Shown here piece by piece: positions 21,682 through 29,298 of a DNA stretch of 64,000 bases. Positions within the stretch are counted from its first letter, which is position 1. Every line of letters starts with the position of its first letter. Location of the stretch: NCBI GenBank assembly GCA_902362435.1, contig CABIWW010000009.1, forward strand, positions 62,001-126,000. Reading direction: 5' to 3'. A program made the translations under genes and the position numbers. Below the pieces are notes generated by a model, which was not told where the DNA came from, did not search any database, and saw only the letters and a program-made list of their open reading frames with translations. Source of the stretch: Eubacteriaceae bacterium. GTDB lineage: Bacteria > Bacillota > Clostridia > Peptostreptococcales > Anaerovoracaceae.

Positions 21682-22861
21682 GACGATTTATGCAGATATA
21701 GGATACGCGAGCCTGACAAAAGACGGTCAGATGATATGCGGTGACCATGTTGAAAAGGTGCAGTGCGAGGACGGGTCGATCGTGGCGGTGCTTGCCGACG
21801 GGCTCGGCAGCGGAGTGAAAGCCTGTATACTGTCGACGCTGACAGCGACGATAATCTCGAGGATGATCGCGGAAAATCTGCCGATCGCGAACTGCGTGAA
21901 TGCTGTTGCCGAGGCGCTGCCTGTGTGCTCCGTCAGGCACCTGGCATACTCGACATTTACGGTGCTGCACATATCGACGTCAGGCATGCTCAGTATATTC
22001 CAGTACGACAATCCGTCGACGATACTGCTCAGAGACGGCGCCGAGGTTGAGATACCGTTTTCTTCGACCGTGATAGACGACAAGACGATAGAATCGGCGA
22101 AGATACAGCTTCAGAAGGATGACGTCGTGATCGCGATCAGCGACGGCGTGGAAAACGCAGGTGTTGCTTTCGGCGGAGCCAGCTATGAGAACAAGTGGGG
22201 CCGCGCTGCGATCGTCGACTATATGGAGCCTTTTAGCGTGGTAGGGTTTTCTGCGAAGACGATCAACACGATCCTGCTCGACGAGTGTTTCAAACGTTAC
22301 GTGGCAGAGCCTGGCGACGATACGACAGCGCTGACGCTTTGCATAAAAGAACGGGAGCAGGTGAACGTCCTGGTAGGGCCGCCTGCAAATGTCGCAGACA
22401 CGCACAAGATGATGTCGCTGTTCTTTTCTAAAAAGGGCAGACATGTGGTCTGCGGGGGAACTACGGCAAAGATCGCGGCAGACTATCTGGGAAAGAAGAT
22501 CGTCGATGATCCTTACATACAGAACGATCCGGATATTCCGGCAATGGGAAAGATCGAAGGCGTGGATCTGACTACTGAAGGCGTGCTGACGCTGAGCAGG
22601 GTGCTGGAATACGCAGAAGATTACCTGCAGGACAACAGGACGTATGTGCAGTGGTGCTACAGCAGAGACAGTGCGTCGCTGATGGCGCGCATGCTGTTTG
22701 AAGAGGCGACAGATATCAATATTTTCGTGGGGAGTGCGGTCAACCCGGCTCACCAGGGAGCTGAAAAATCGATATCGTTCGCGACAAAAATGAAAATAAT
22801 CAATGATCTGAAAGACCGGCTTGAAGATATGGGCAAGCAGGTCAGGAGTACTTATTTCTGA
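21674..22861 (+). CDS. SpoIIE/PP2C-family serine phosphatase
   Basis: A 395-residue protein from ATG 21674, overlapping the hydrogenase gene by 8 bp with AAGGAG upstream. PP2C metal motifs are clear: A-D-G-L-G-S-G near 42-48, S-D-G-V-E-N near 156, and G-D-D-T-T near 217. The family dephosphorylates Ser/Thr in anti-sigma-factor antagonists. The C-terminal ~165 residues (from V-N-V-L-V-G-P-P) form an additional uncharacterised domain. Coupling to a sensory hydrogenase suggests a signalling pair. It is followed by a strong terminator. Confidence 0.85.
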   Translation: MIETIYADIGYASLTKDGQMICGDHVEKVQCEDGSIVAVLADGLGSGVKACILSTLTATIISRMIAENLPIANCVNAVAEALPVCSVRHLAYSTFTVLHISTSGMLSIFQYDNPSTILLRDGAEVEIPFSSTVIDDKTIESAKIQLQKDDVVIAISDGVENAGVAFGGASYENKWGRAAIVDYMEPFSVVGFSAKTINTILLDECFKRYVAEPGDDTTALTLCIKEREQVNVLVGPPANVADTHKMMSLFFSKKGRHVVCGGTTAKIAADYLGKKIVDDPYIQNDPDIPAMGKIEGVDLTTEGVLTLSRVLEYAEDYLQDNRTYVQWCYSRDSASLMARMLFEEATDINIFVGSAVNPAHQGAEKSISFATKMKIINDLKDRLEDMGKQVRSTYF

Positions 22862-22867
22862 GTTTTG

Positions 22868-22914
22868 CAGGCAGGCTGTGCGGCATGGTTTATGCGCATG
22901 AGCCTGCCGTTTCT
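22868..22914 (+). terminator. terminator after the phosphatase gene
   Basis: GGCAGGCT (22870-22877) pairs with AGCCTGCC (22901-22908), followed by GTTTCTG. Confidence 0.7.
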
Positions 22915-22932
22915 GTATTTTAGATGTCGGCG

Positions 22933-23010
22933 TGTAAAGCAGCCGCGTACTGCCTTTTACAAGGGTACGGGCAAGGTGCCGGAGGTGCGCCCCCACCCGG
23001 GGATAAAAGC
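22933..23010 (+). other. unexplained GC-rich structured patch
   Basis: No gene lies here. TGTAAAGCAG (22933-22942) pairs with CTGC-c-TTTTACA (22950-22961). It is followed by a GC-rich block (to about 23003) with GGTG/CACC pairing and a run of C, much richer in GC than its flanks. It sits after a terminator and before the metY promoter. Confidence 0.35.
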
Positions 23011-23047
23011 GGATACCAAATAACTTTAAAAAATTTTAAAATACCTA

Positions 23048-23076
23048 TTGACAGATCGGAAAAGAAGTGATATCTT
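23048..23076 (+). promoter_or_regulatory. metY-cysK promoter
   Basis: TTGACA (23048-23053), 17-bp spacer, TATCTT (23071-23076). A CAGATAGGAATAC stretch about 16 bp downstream could be a CymR/Rrf2-type site. The transcript has a long (~235 nt) leader. Confidence 0.7.
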
Positions 23077-23162
23077 AAATCCATACTAAACAGATAGGAA
23101 TACACGAAAAACTGAAAAACGTTAAAATTCAGATGTTTCGCAGAAGGGAGGCGACATATTCA

Positions 23163-23219
23163 ATGAGTATCAGTTTCATAGTGCATGTAAGGAGAGATGA
23201 CCGAATGTGTCGCTGTTGA
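23163..23219 (+). CDS. Cys-containing leader peptide, 18 aa
   Basis: An 18-residue ORF in the metY leader: M-S-I-S-F-I-V-H-V-R-R-D-D-R-M-C-R-C then stop. GGGAGG (23146-23151) lies 11 nt upstream. The C-terminal Cys-Arg-Cys right before the stop, ahead of a sulfur-assimilation operon, fits a ribosome-stalling leader that senses cysteine supply. The R-R-D-D-R-x-C-R-C ending looks like a conserved leader type, but I cannot confirm that here. Confidence 0.6.
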   Translation: MSISFIVHVRRDDRMCRC

Positions 23220-23253
23220 ACACGAGTAAGTCTTTAAATCAAAACACAGAACA

Positions 23254-23270
23254 TCCGGGAAAGACCCGGA
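23254..23270 (+). promoter_or_regulatory. leader hairpin between leader peptide and metY
   Basis: TCCGGG (23254-23259) pairs with CCCGGA (23265-23270) around AAAGA. No T-run follows, so it is not a classical terminator; it may be one partner of an alternative fold coupled to leader-peptide translation. Confidence 0.4.
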
Positions 23271-23320
23271 ACAGAAAACGAAATCTAACATCATTAAATA
23301 GAAAGAAAGAGGAAAATAAA

Positions 23321-24610
23321 ATGGCAGATAGAAATTTAAAGTTTGAGACAAGACAGTTACACGTTGGACAGGAGCAGGCAGATCCTACAACAGATGCGAG
23401 AGCAGTTCCGATCTATGCGACAACATCTTACGTTTTCCATGATTCACAGCATGCGGCAGACCGCTTCGGTCTCAGAGACGCAGGCAACATATACGGCAGA
23501 CTGACAAATCCTACGCAGGACATTTTCGAACAGAGGATCGCATCGCTCGAAGGCGGCGTTGCAGCACTGGCAACGGCATCCGGGGCAGCAGCGATCACTT
23601 ACACGATACAGGCACTGGCAAGACAGGGAGAGCACATCGTAGCAGCGAAGACGATATACGGCGGTACTTACAACCTGCTGGCGCATACACTCGAACTTCA
23701 GGGGATCACGACTACATTCGTTGATCCGGCAGAAGACGGTGCGTTCGAAGCGGCAATACAGCCTAACACAAAAGCGATATTCATCGAGAGCTTAGGCAAT
23801 CCGAACTCGAACATCATCGACATCGAAGCGCTGGCTGAGACTGCACACAAGCACAACATTCCGTTAGTTGTGGATTCGACATTCGCTACACCTTACCTGC
23901 TCAGACCGCTCGAACACGGCGCAGACATCGTAGTCCACTCGGCAACAAAGTTCATCGGAGGACATGGTACTGCGATCGGCGGTGTGATCATAGACGGAGG
24001 AAGCTTCGACTGGAAAGCATCAGGTGCATATCCTTGGATCTCAGAACCGAATCCTAGCTACCACGGAATCTCGTTCGCAGAAGCGGCAGGTCCTGCAGCA
24101 TTCGTGACATACATCAGAGCTATCCTGCTCAGAGACACAGGAGCAACACTTTCACCGTTCCACGCATTCATCTTCCTGCAGGGACTTGAAACACTTTCAC
24201 TCAGAGTTGAGAGACACGTTGAGAACGCACTGAAGATAGTACAGTTCCTCGACAAGCATCCGCAGGTAGAGGCAGTACACCATCCATCGCTCGAAAACGA
24301 TCCTAGCCACGCTTTATATGAGAAGTACTTCCCTAACGGAGGCGGTTCGATATTCACATTCGAGATAAAGGGCGATGCGAAGACAGCTCAGAAATTCATA
24401 GATAATCTCGCTATATTCTCACTGCTTGCAAATGTTGCAGACGTGAAGTCGCTGGCTATCCACCCTGCAAGCACTACGCACTCGCAGCTGACAGGCGAGG
24501 AGCTCGAAGAGCAGGGAATCAAAGAGAACACTATCAGACTTTCGATAGGTATCGAACACATAGACGATCTTATCGCAGCACTTGAAGATGCATTTGAAGC
24601 TGTAAAGTAA
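23321..24610 (+). CDS. metY: O-acetylhomoserine sulfhydrylase (Cys/Met PLP enzyme)
   Basis: A 429-residue PLP enzyme. The start MADRNLKFETRQLHVGQ at ATG 23321 (GAGG upstream), Y-G-R-L-T-N-P-T near 58-65, and the PLP lysine motif V-H-S-A-T-K-F-I-G-G-H-G near 206-217 identify the Cys/Met family. Length and the extended C-terminal region fit O-acetylhomoserine sulfhydrylase, which makes homocysteine from O-acetylhomoserine and sulfide. The frame extends upstream to 23207 without a ribosome site. It is followed by cysK 37 bp later and preceded by a Cys-containing leader peptide, suggesting cysteine/sulfide-responsive expression. Confidence 0.92.
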   Translation: MADRNLKFETRQLHVGQEQADPTTDARAVPIYATTSYVFHDSQHAADRFGLRDAGNIYGRLTNPTQDIFEQRIASLEGGVAALATASGAAAITYTIQALARQGEHIVAAKTIYGGTYNLLAHTLELQGITTTFVDPAEDGAFEAAIQPNTKAIFIESLGNPNSNIIDIEALAETAHKHNIPLVVDSTFATPYLLRPLEHGADIVVHSATKFIGGHGTAIGGVIIDGGSFDWKASGAYPWISEPNPSYHGISFAEAAGPAAFVTYIRAILLRDTGATLSPFHAFIFLQGLETLSLRVERHVENALKIVQFLDKHPQVEAVHHPSLENDPSHALYEKYFPNGGGSIFTFEIKGDAKTAQKFIDNLAIFSLLANVADVKSLAIHPASTTHSQLTGEELEEQGIKENTIRLSIGIEHIDDLIAALEDAFEAVK

Positions 24611-24647
24611 GCGGGAACGCGAATAATGGAAAGAAGGTTGAACCAAA

Positions 24648-25580
24648 ATGGCAAATATAAATAAAGGTATACTGAATCTTATAGGAAACACTCCACTCGT
24701 AGAGGTAACAAATATCGAGAAAAATCATGATCTGGACGCGACCGTTCTCGTGAAGCTGGAATATCTGAATCCGGCAGGCAGTGTAAAGGACAGGATTGCC
24801 AAGGCGATGATTGAAGGCGCTGAAGCAAAGGGCATCCTGAAGGAAGGTTCTGTGATAATCGAGCCGACATCGGGAAATACAGGTATCGGTCTGGCTGCGA
24901 TCGCTACAGCCAAGGGGTATCGTGCGATACTCACGATGCCTGAGACGATGAGTGTGGAAAGAAGAAACATACTCAAGGCTTACGGTGCAGAGATCGTGCT
25001 GACAGAAGGCGCAAAAGGCATGAAAGGAGCTATTGCAAAGGCTGAGGAGCTTGCAAAAGAGATAGAAAACAGTTTCATCCCGGGACAGTTCGTAAATCCT
25101 GCAAACCCGAAGGTGCACAGAGAGACTACAGGTCCTGAGATCTGGAACGATACAGACGGCAAGGTGGACATCTTCGTTGCCGGAGTAGGTACAGGCGGCA
25201 CGCTTACAGGAGTCGGCGAATATCTGAAGTCACAGAACCCTGATGTAAAGATCGTGGCTGTGGAACCGTCGACATCGCCGGTACTTTCCGAAGGAAAAGC
25301 CGGAGTGCACAAGATCCAGGGAATCGGAGCAGGTTTCGTACCTGATGTACTGAACACAGGTATCTACGATGAGATAATCAGGATCGATAACGACGATGCT
25401 TTCGATACAGGAAAAGAGATCGCAAGAACAGAAGGAATACTCGTAGGTATCTCATCCGGGGCAGCTCTGAATGCAGCGCTGCAGCTGGCAAAGCGTCCTG
25501 AGAACAAGGGGAAGACGATCGTTGCACTGCTTCCTGACAGCGGAGACAGATACTATACGACGCCGCTCTTTGGAGAATAG
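24648..25580 (+). CDS. cysK: cysteine synthase A (O-acetylserine sulfhydrylase)
   Basis: A 310-residue PLP enzyme. It has I-G-N-T-P-L-V-E-V near 10-18, PLP lysine in G-S-V-K-D-R near 43-48, the substrate loop T-S-G-N-T-G near 71-76, and G-T-G-G-T-L-T-G-V near 178-186. It forms cysteine from O-acetylserine and sulfide. It is probably co-transcribed with metY (37-bp gap) and followed by a strong terminator. The pair covers both thiol amino acids. Confidence 0.95.
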   Translation: MANINKGILNLIGNTPLVEVTNIEKNHDLDATVLVKLEYLNPAGSVKDRIAKAMIEGAEAKGILKEGSVIIEPTSGNTGIGLAAIATAKGYRAILTMPETMSVERRNILKAYGAEIVLTEGAKGMKGAIAKAEELAKEIENSFIPGQFVNPANPKVHRETTGPEIWNDTDGKVDIFVAGVGTGGTLTGVGEYLKSQNPDVKIVAVEPSTSPVLSEGKAGVHKIQGIGAGFVPDVLNTGIYDEIIRIDNDDAFDTGKEIARTEGILVGISSGAALNAALQLAKRPENKGKTIVALLPDSGDRYYTTPLFGE

Positions 25581-25646
25581 AGAATAAACGAGACAAGTAA
25601 TACAGTCAACCTCAATAAATACAATATATAGTAACAATGGGCTGAT

Positions 25647-25687
25647 CGCACCGGCAAAACATCCTCCGGTGCGGCCGGTCTTTTTTG
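25647..25687 (+). terminator. terminator after cysK
   Basis: CGCACCGG (25647-25654) pairs with CCGGTGCG (25666-25673), then GCCGGTC and six T. Confidence 0.85.
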
Positions 25688-25788
25688 TACAGATGCGATT
25701 GGTCTTTTTAGGGTGTGGAATTATCTTCGCAAACGTGGTACAATAAAAAAGCTTATTTGCGATGAATACGACATACGGAGGACAATAT

Positions 25789-27171
25789 ATGTTTAGATTT
25801 TATATCGCTTTATGGATCTCAAAAATAGTAGCGTTCATTTTCAAAAAGAGAGGAAACGAACGTGACGACTGGCCGGGCCTTCTGGCATACAAGATCTGCC
25901 CGCAGTTCCTGAAATATATAAACAAGCCCAAGCTTGTGATCGCGATAACGGGAACGAACGGCAAGACGACGACGTCAGCGCTGATCAACAACAAGCTGGT
26001 CGCAGACGGCTACAGAGTCAGCTTCAACGACTGGGGCGCGAACCTGCAGGCCGGATACGGTCTCAACCTGATGAGATGTGTGGACTTTCTCAACAGACCT
26101 GTCAAGATGGATGCTGCGGTGCTAGAGGCTGACGAGAAGACTCTCGATGATACGATGACTCTTATAGAGCCGCACTATATACTCGTGACGAACATCTGCA
26201 AGGACTCGCTTAGAAGAAACGGACACCCTGAATTCATTTTCGATCACGTGGAGAGGACATTCAATGTTCTCGGGGACAAGACTGTGGCGATCCTTAACGC
26301 GAACGACCCTATAAGCTCACAGCTTGCTGCACATTCAGGCGCCAGACGAGTGTTTTACGGTATGGCAGATATCGGAGCGGATCCGTTTGAGAATACTGTA
26401 AAAGATATATCGGTTTGTCCTGAATGTGGACATGATATACATTATCATTACAGACTTTACAGACATATCGGCGATTTTTACTGTGACTCATGTGATTTCA
26501 GGACACCTGATGCAAAATATTTTGCTGAGGCTGTCGATTATGACACTAAGGAAATGACAGTGCGGGAGGAAGGTGAGGCTACCGCATATCCTCTCATATC
26601 AGATACTGTGTTCAATGCGTTCAACGTGCTGTCATACATCGCGCTGATGAGAGAGCTGGGCTTTGCAAAACAGGAGCTCGTCGATTTCCTGAAGACTCAG
26701 CGCGTGACGAAGATAAGAGAAACGAGCGTGAAATTCAACGGTATAGAATATCTGACGTATGCGGCAAAGAGCCAGAATGTCAGCGCAGCGTCGACCGTGT
26801 TCGAATATATGGCAAAGGAACCGTCGATAAAGGAAGTAGTGCTGCTGCTCGACGAGGTGCAGGACAGGAATCACCCGTCGGAGACTGTGACATGGCTGTA
26901 CGAGACGGACTATGAATTCCTGAACAGCCCTAATATAAAGAAGATAATAGTCGGCGGTCATATGTATCTCAACCATAAGCTGAGACTGCTGCTTGCCGGC
27001 ATAGATGAGAGCAGGATCGTGTGCGTCGAGGATGAGGCTGACATAGTGGATCACGTTGACAGAAGCGGCATAGAAAAAGTGTATGTGCTGTTCGAGATAG
27101 ACTATGTGACTAAAGCGAGAAACATGAGAGACAGGATCGTTGAGAGAGCAAAGGAGGAGGCGGCAAAATGA
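25789..27171 (+). CDS. MurT-like Mur ligase, divergent (copy 1)
   Basis: A 460-residue Mur ligase family protein. P-loop T-G-T-N-G-K-T-T at 54-61, a zinc ribbon (C210-P-E-C213 and C232-D-S-C235) and a C-terminal DUF1727-type domain give the MurT architecture. Authentic MurT amidates D-Glu of lipid II with ammonia from GatD. Here the MurT Asp that completes the glutaminase triad (D-T-S-W in S. aureus) is replaced: S-E-T-V-T-W near 364-369. The F-R-D-Q-x-D-R-x-G-E block is K-D-S-L-R-R-N-G-H-P-E. Start at 25789 (GGAGG upstream); it overlaps the GatD-like gene by ATGA. The substrate is uncertain. Confidence 0.8.
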   Translation: MFRFYIALWISKIVAFIFKKRGNERDDWPGLLAYKICPQFLKYINKPKLVIAITGTNGKTTTSALINNKLVADGYRVSFNDWGANLQAGYGLNLMRCVDFLNRPVKMDAAVLEADEKTLDDTMTLIEPHYILVTNICKDSLRRNGHPEFIFDHVERTFNVLGDKTVAILNANDPISSQLAAHSGARRVFYGMADIGADPFENTVKDISVCPECGHDIHYHYRLYRHIGDFYCDSCDFRTPDAKYFAEAVDYDTKEMTVREEGEATAYPLISDTVFNAFNVLSYIALMRELGFAKQELVDFLKTQRVTKIRETSVKFNGIEYLTYAAKSQNVSAASTVFEYMAKEPSIKEVVLLLDEVQDRNHPSETVTWLYETDYEFLNSPNIKKIIVGGHMYLNHKLRLLLAGIDESRIVCVEDEADIVDHVDRSGIEKVYVLFEIDYVTKARNMRDRIVERAKEEAAK

Positions 27172-27866
27172 AAAAGGTAGAATTACTCTTTCCGGAACTC
27201 TGTAATATTTACGGGGAAAGCTACAATGTGGAATATCTGAGGCGGTGCAGCGACGAGATCGAAGTCATAAACACCAACCACATGGATACGCCGGCTTTCG
27301 TAAACGAGGATGTCGACATGATATATCTTGGATGCACGACGGAGAGGAAGCAGGAGCAGATCATAGGGATACTGAGTCAGTATCGCGACAGGATCATCGA
27401 ACTGATCGATAAAGGCGTGATATTCCTGGCAACGGGCAATGCGGTCGAGATATTCGGAAATTATATCGAAGATGCAGGCAGGAAGATAGATGCTCTCGGT
27501 ATATTCGATTTCTACTCTGTGAGATACATGAGAAGAGACCGTCACAACTCCCAGTTCATCGGCACATTTGATGATATCACGGTGCTGGGCCACAGAAGCC
27601 AGTTCTCGTTTGCCTACGGAGATTTTGATGATAATTTCATAGACATACAGAAGGGCATCGGTATGAATCCTGATACGAAAAAAGAAGGTGTCCGCAGAAA
27701 CAACTTCTACGGGACTTACTCGCTCGGGCCTTTCCTGATACTCAACCCGCTGTTTGCAAAGAAGCTCATGAGGATCATGGGTATTGATGATACACTGTGC
27801 TTTGAGAAAGAGATCGTTGAAGCTTATGAGTACAGACTCACAGAGCTGAACAGAACGATGGAATGA
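27168..27866 (+). CDS. GatD-like protein lacking catalytic Cys and His (copy 1)
   Basis: A 232-residue class I glutamine-amidotransferase-like protein aligned with GatD: F-P-E-L-C-N-I-Y-G-E at the start, L-G-C-T-T-E-R-K-Q, and L-G-I-F-D-F-Y near 107-113. The nucleophile elbow is A-T-G-N-A (Thr89/Gly90) where GatD has I-C-G-G, and the catalytic His in Y-L-H-G-P is Leu186 (Y-S-L-G-P). It cannot hydrolyse glutamine by the known mechanism. Coupled by an ATGA overlap to its MurT-like partner, so a complex is likely with a different donor. Confidence 0.78.
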   Translation: MKKVELLFPELCNIYGESYNVEYLRRCSDEIEVINTNHMDTPAFVNEDVDMIYLGCTTERKQEQIIGILSQYRDRIIELIDKGVIFLATGNAVEIFGNYIEDAGRKIDALGIFDFYSVRYMRRDRHNSQFIGTFDDITVLGHRSQFSFAYGDFDDNFIDIQKGIGMNPDTKKEGVRRNNFYGTYSLGPFLILNPLFAKKLMRIMGIDDTLCFEKEIVEAYEYRLTELNRTME

Positions 27867-27881
27867 TATAGATGCAAATGA

Positions 27882-27917
27882 AAAAGCTGCCGTTATGCGT
27901 GATGCATGGCAGCTTTT
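27882..27917. terminator. bidirectional terminator
   Basis: AAAAGCTGCC (27882-27891) pairs with GGCAGCTTTT (27908-27917). A/T runs on both sides let it serve both the GatD-like gene and the convergent ATP-grasp gene. Confidence 0.85.
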
Positions 27918-27942
27918 ATAATGTCGTTTTTTAGTTATATAT

Positions 27943-28932
27943 CTAGTCCATCACGGATTCGAATATATGTCTGCAGCCTTTGTGGTCAGGATGATGCTCT
28001 GCGAACACGTAGAACACGTGACCCGGATATTCGTTGCCTTCGATCAGGCATGGGCCGTTTTCGGAAACTGCTATGTCCCAGCCTACATAACGAACCTGAG
28101 GAACGACGAGTGCAGCTTCGAGAGCCATTTCTTTTATCTTTTCCCACTGCGGCACCTTGAATCCGATTATCGATGTGTGTGTGATCGGGTGTATGTCGTA
28201 TGCGATATTCTCACCGTCGACTGCAGGGTACATGAGAGTGCCCGTTTCCAGATCGACCGGCGTCAGCATGCCGCCGTTGCAGAAGTTGTCGACGATCCCG
28301 TCTCTTCCTATTCGCACGTATGCTGCCAGCAGAGTAGCCTTTCCGTCCTTGAGGAAAGTGATCGCTCTTATGGTGTTTACACTGCTTGGATTGAGAGCAG
28401 ACATCTCTTCGACCTGTATGATACGCTCTTCTGCGAGGTACGGCATCTTGTCGAGGCTCGCATCGAATGATTCCATAGATGCCGGGAGCTTTGCGACTCC
28501 ATCGCCGTGAGTACCGTCGACAGGCTTCAGGATGAAATCCTCCTTGCCCTTTATGAATTCCGCAAATTCGTCGCGCTGGTCTGCGCTTTTCACGAACAGC
28601 CAGTCACGGCCGAGGTATTTGCTGAATTTTTCATTGAAATCCACCTTGTTTATGAAATAGTGGACATAGTCGAAGTCGTTGTACTTTACGACGTACTGGT
28701 TGTTCACGCCTCTCGTCACGACGTCACGTCGTTCTTCCGCATTCAGCGTATCCATCCTCGCATTGAGGTAATCGATGTATCCGGCCTGATATTTCAGACC
28801 GCAGTATATGATATCGAAGAAAAGTGCCACGCTGTTTTTTCCTGACACCTTATGGACTTTTTTTACTGTATCGAACAGTTGCTTATAATTCATGCCGAAT
28901 ATACGGCCGATAAGAAATCTGAGCTTTTTCAT
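27943..28932 (-). CDS. sugar-transfer-associated-type ATP-grasp protein
   Basis: A 329-residue protein with an ATP-grasp core: F-I-L-K-P-V-D-G-T-H-G-D-G-V near 135-148, E-E-R-I-I-Q near 170, N-T-I-R-A-I-T near 187, and a metal-binding E-G-N-E-Y-P-G near 301. This is the family called sugar-transfer-associated ATP-grasp, often in cell-surface polysaccharide loci. ATP-grasp enzymes join a carboxylate to an amine via acyl phosphate. It sits between two MurT/GatD-like pairs on the opposite strand. No ribosome site lies close to the start (GGAAGG is about 17 nt away), so the start is uncertain. Confidence 0.78.
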   Translation of the reverse strand: MKKLRFLIGRIFGMNYKQLFDTVKKVHKVSGKNSVALFFDIIYCGLKYQAGYIDYLNARMDTLNAEERRDVVTRGVNNQYVVKYNDFDYVHYFINKVDFNEKFSKYLGRDWLFVKSADQRDEFAEFIKGKEDFILKPVDGTHGDGVAKLPASMESFDASLDKMPYLAEERIIQVEEMSALNPSSVNTIRAITFLKDGKATLLAAYVRIGRDGIVDNFCNGGMLTPVDLETGTLMYPAVDGENIAYDIHPITHTSIIGFKVPQWEKIKEMALEAALVVPQVRYVGWDIAVSENGPCLIEGNEYPGHVFYVFAEHHPDHKGCRHIFESVMD

Positions 28933-29093
28933 ATTGTATTTAACACTGCCTTCCTTTTTTTGAATTACCTATAATATTACCATAATTTATAAAAAAAACA
29001 AAGCATTTGAGTGTTTTGCACAAATTCAGGGAAGCGTTTCGGTAAATACTAGATACAGCGGCCTGGTTTGATATGGCATAAAAAGGTGAAACA

Positions 29094-29102
29094 TGGTATA
29101 AT
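29094..29102 (+). promoter_or_regulatory. extended -10 promoter of MurT-like copy 2
   Basis: TGG-TATAAT. Transcription would begin near 29109, so the repeats at 29135-29289 lie in the 5' leader. Between 28933 and 29093 no gene is seen. Confidence 0.55.
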
Positions 29103-29134
29103 ATCCGGGTTGCAGATGGAGTGATATAAGACCT

Positions 29135-29289
29135 CCCCCTGCGGGGATAATCTCAATGTCAACATACGTTGACAAATAAATGAAACACCACAAGGGTGTA
29201 ACCTTAATGTCAGCTTTCAGCTGACAAATAAATGAAACCCCCTGCGGGGATAACCTTAATGTCAGCTTTCAGCTGACAAATAAATGAAA
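29135..29289 (+). repeat. three tandem 51-52 bp repeats, each with two hairpins
   Basis: Each unit has a GC hairpin, TAA-ctTAA linker, a second hairpin starting TGTCA (at 29157, 29208, 29260), and AATAAATGAAA. Hairpin 1 is CCCC/GGGG in units 1 and 3 but ACACC/GGTGT in unit 2. Hairpin 2 is TGTCAAC/GTTGACA in unit 1 but TGTCAGCT/AGCTGACA in units 2 and 3. The changes are compensatory. The last unit runs into the start of the MurT-like gene. Confidence 0.85.
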
Positions 29290-29298
29290 GGATTCTTT

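Noticed and set aside
23077-23320. SAM riboswitch or T-box in the metY leader
   Set aside because: No SAM-I core pairing and no T-box sequence or terminator/antiterminator pair seen; the leader instead holds a Cys-containing ORF and a small hairpin.
29135-29289. Short CRISPR array
   Set aside because: There are no unique spacers: the units are contiguous tandem copies of 51-52 bp, differences are compensatory within hairpins, and no cas gene is nearby.
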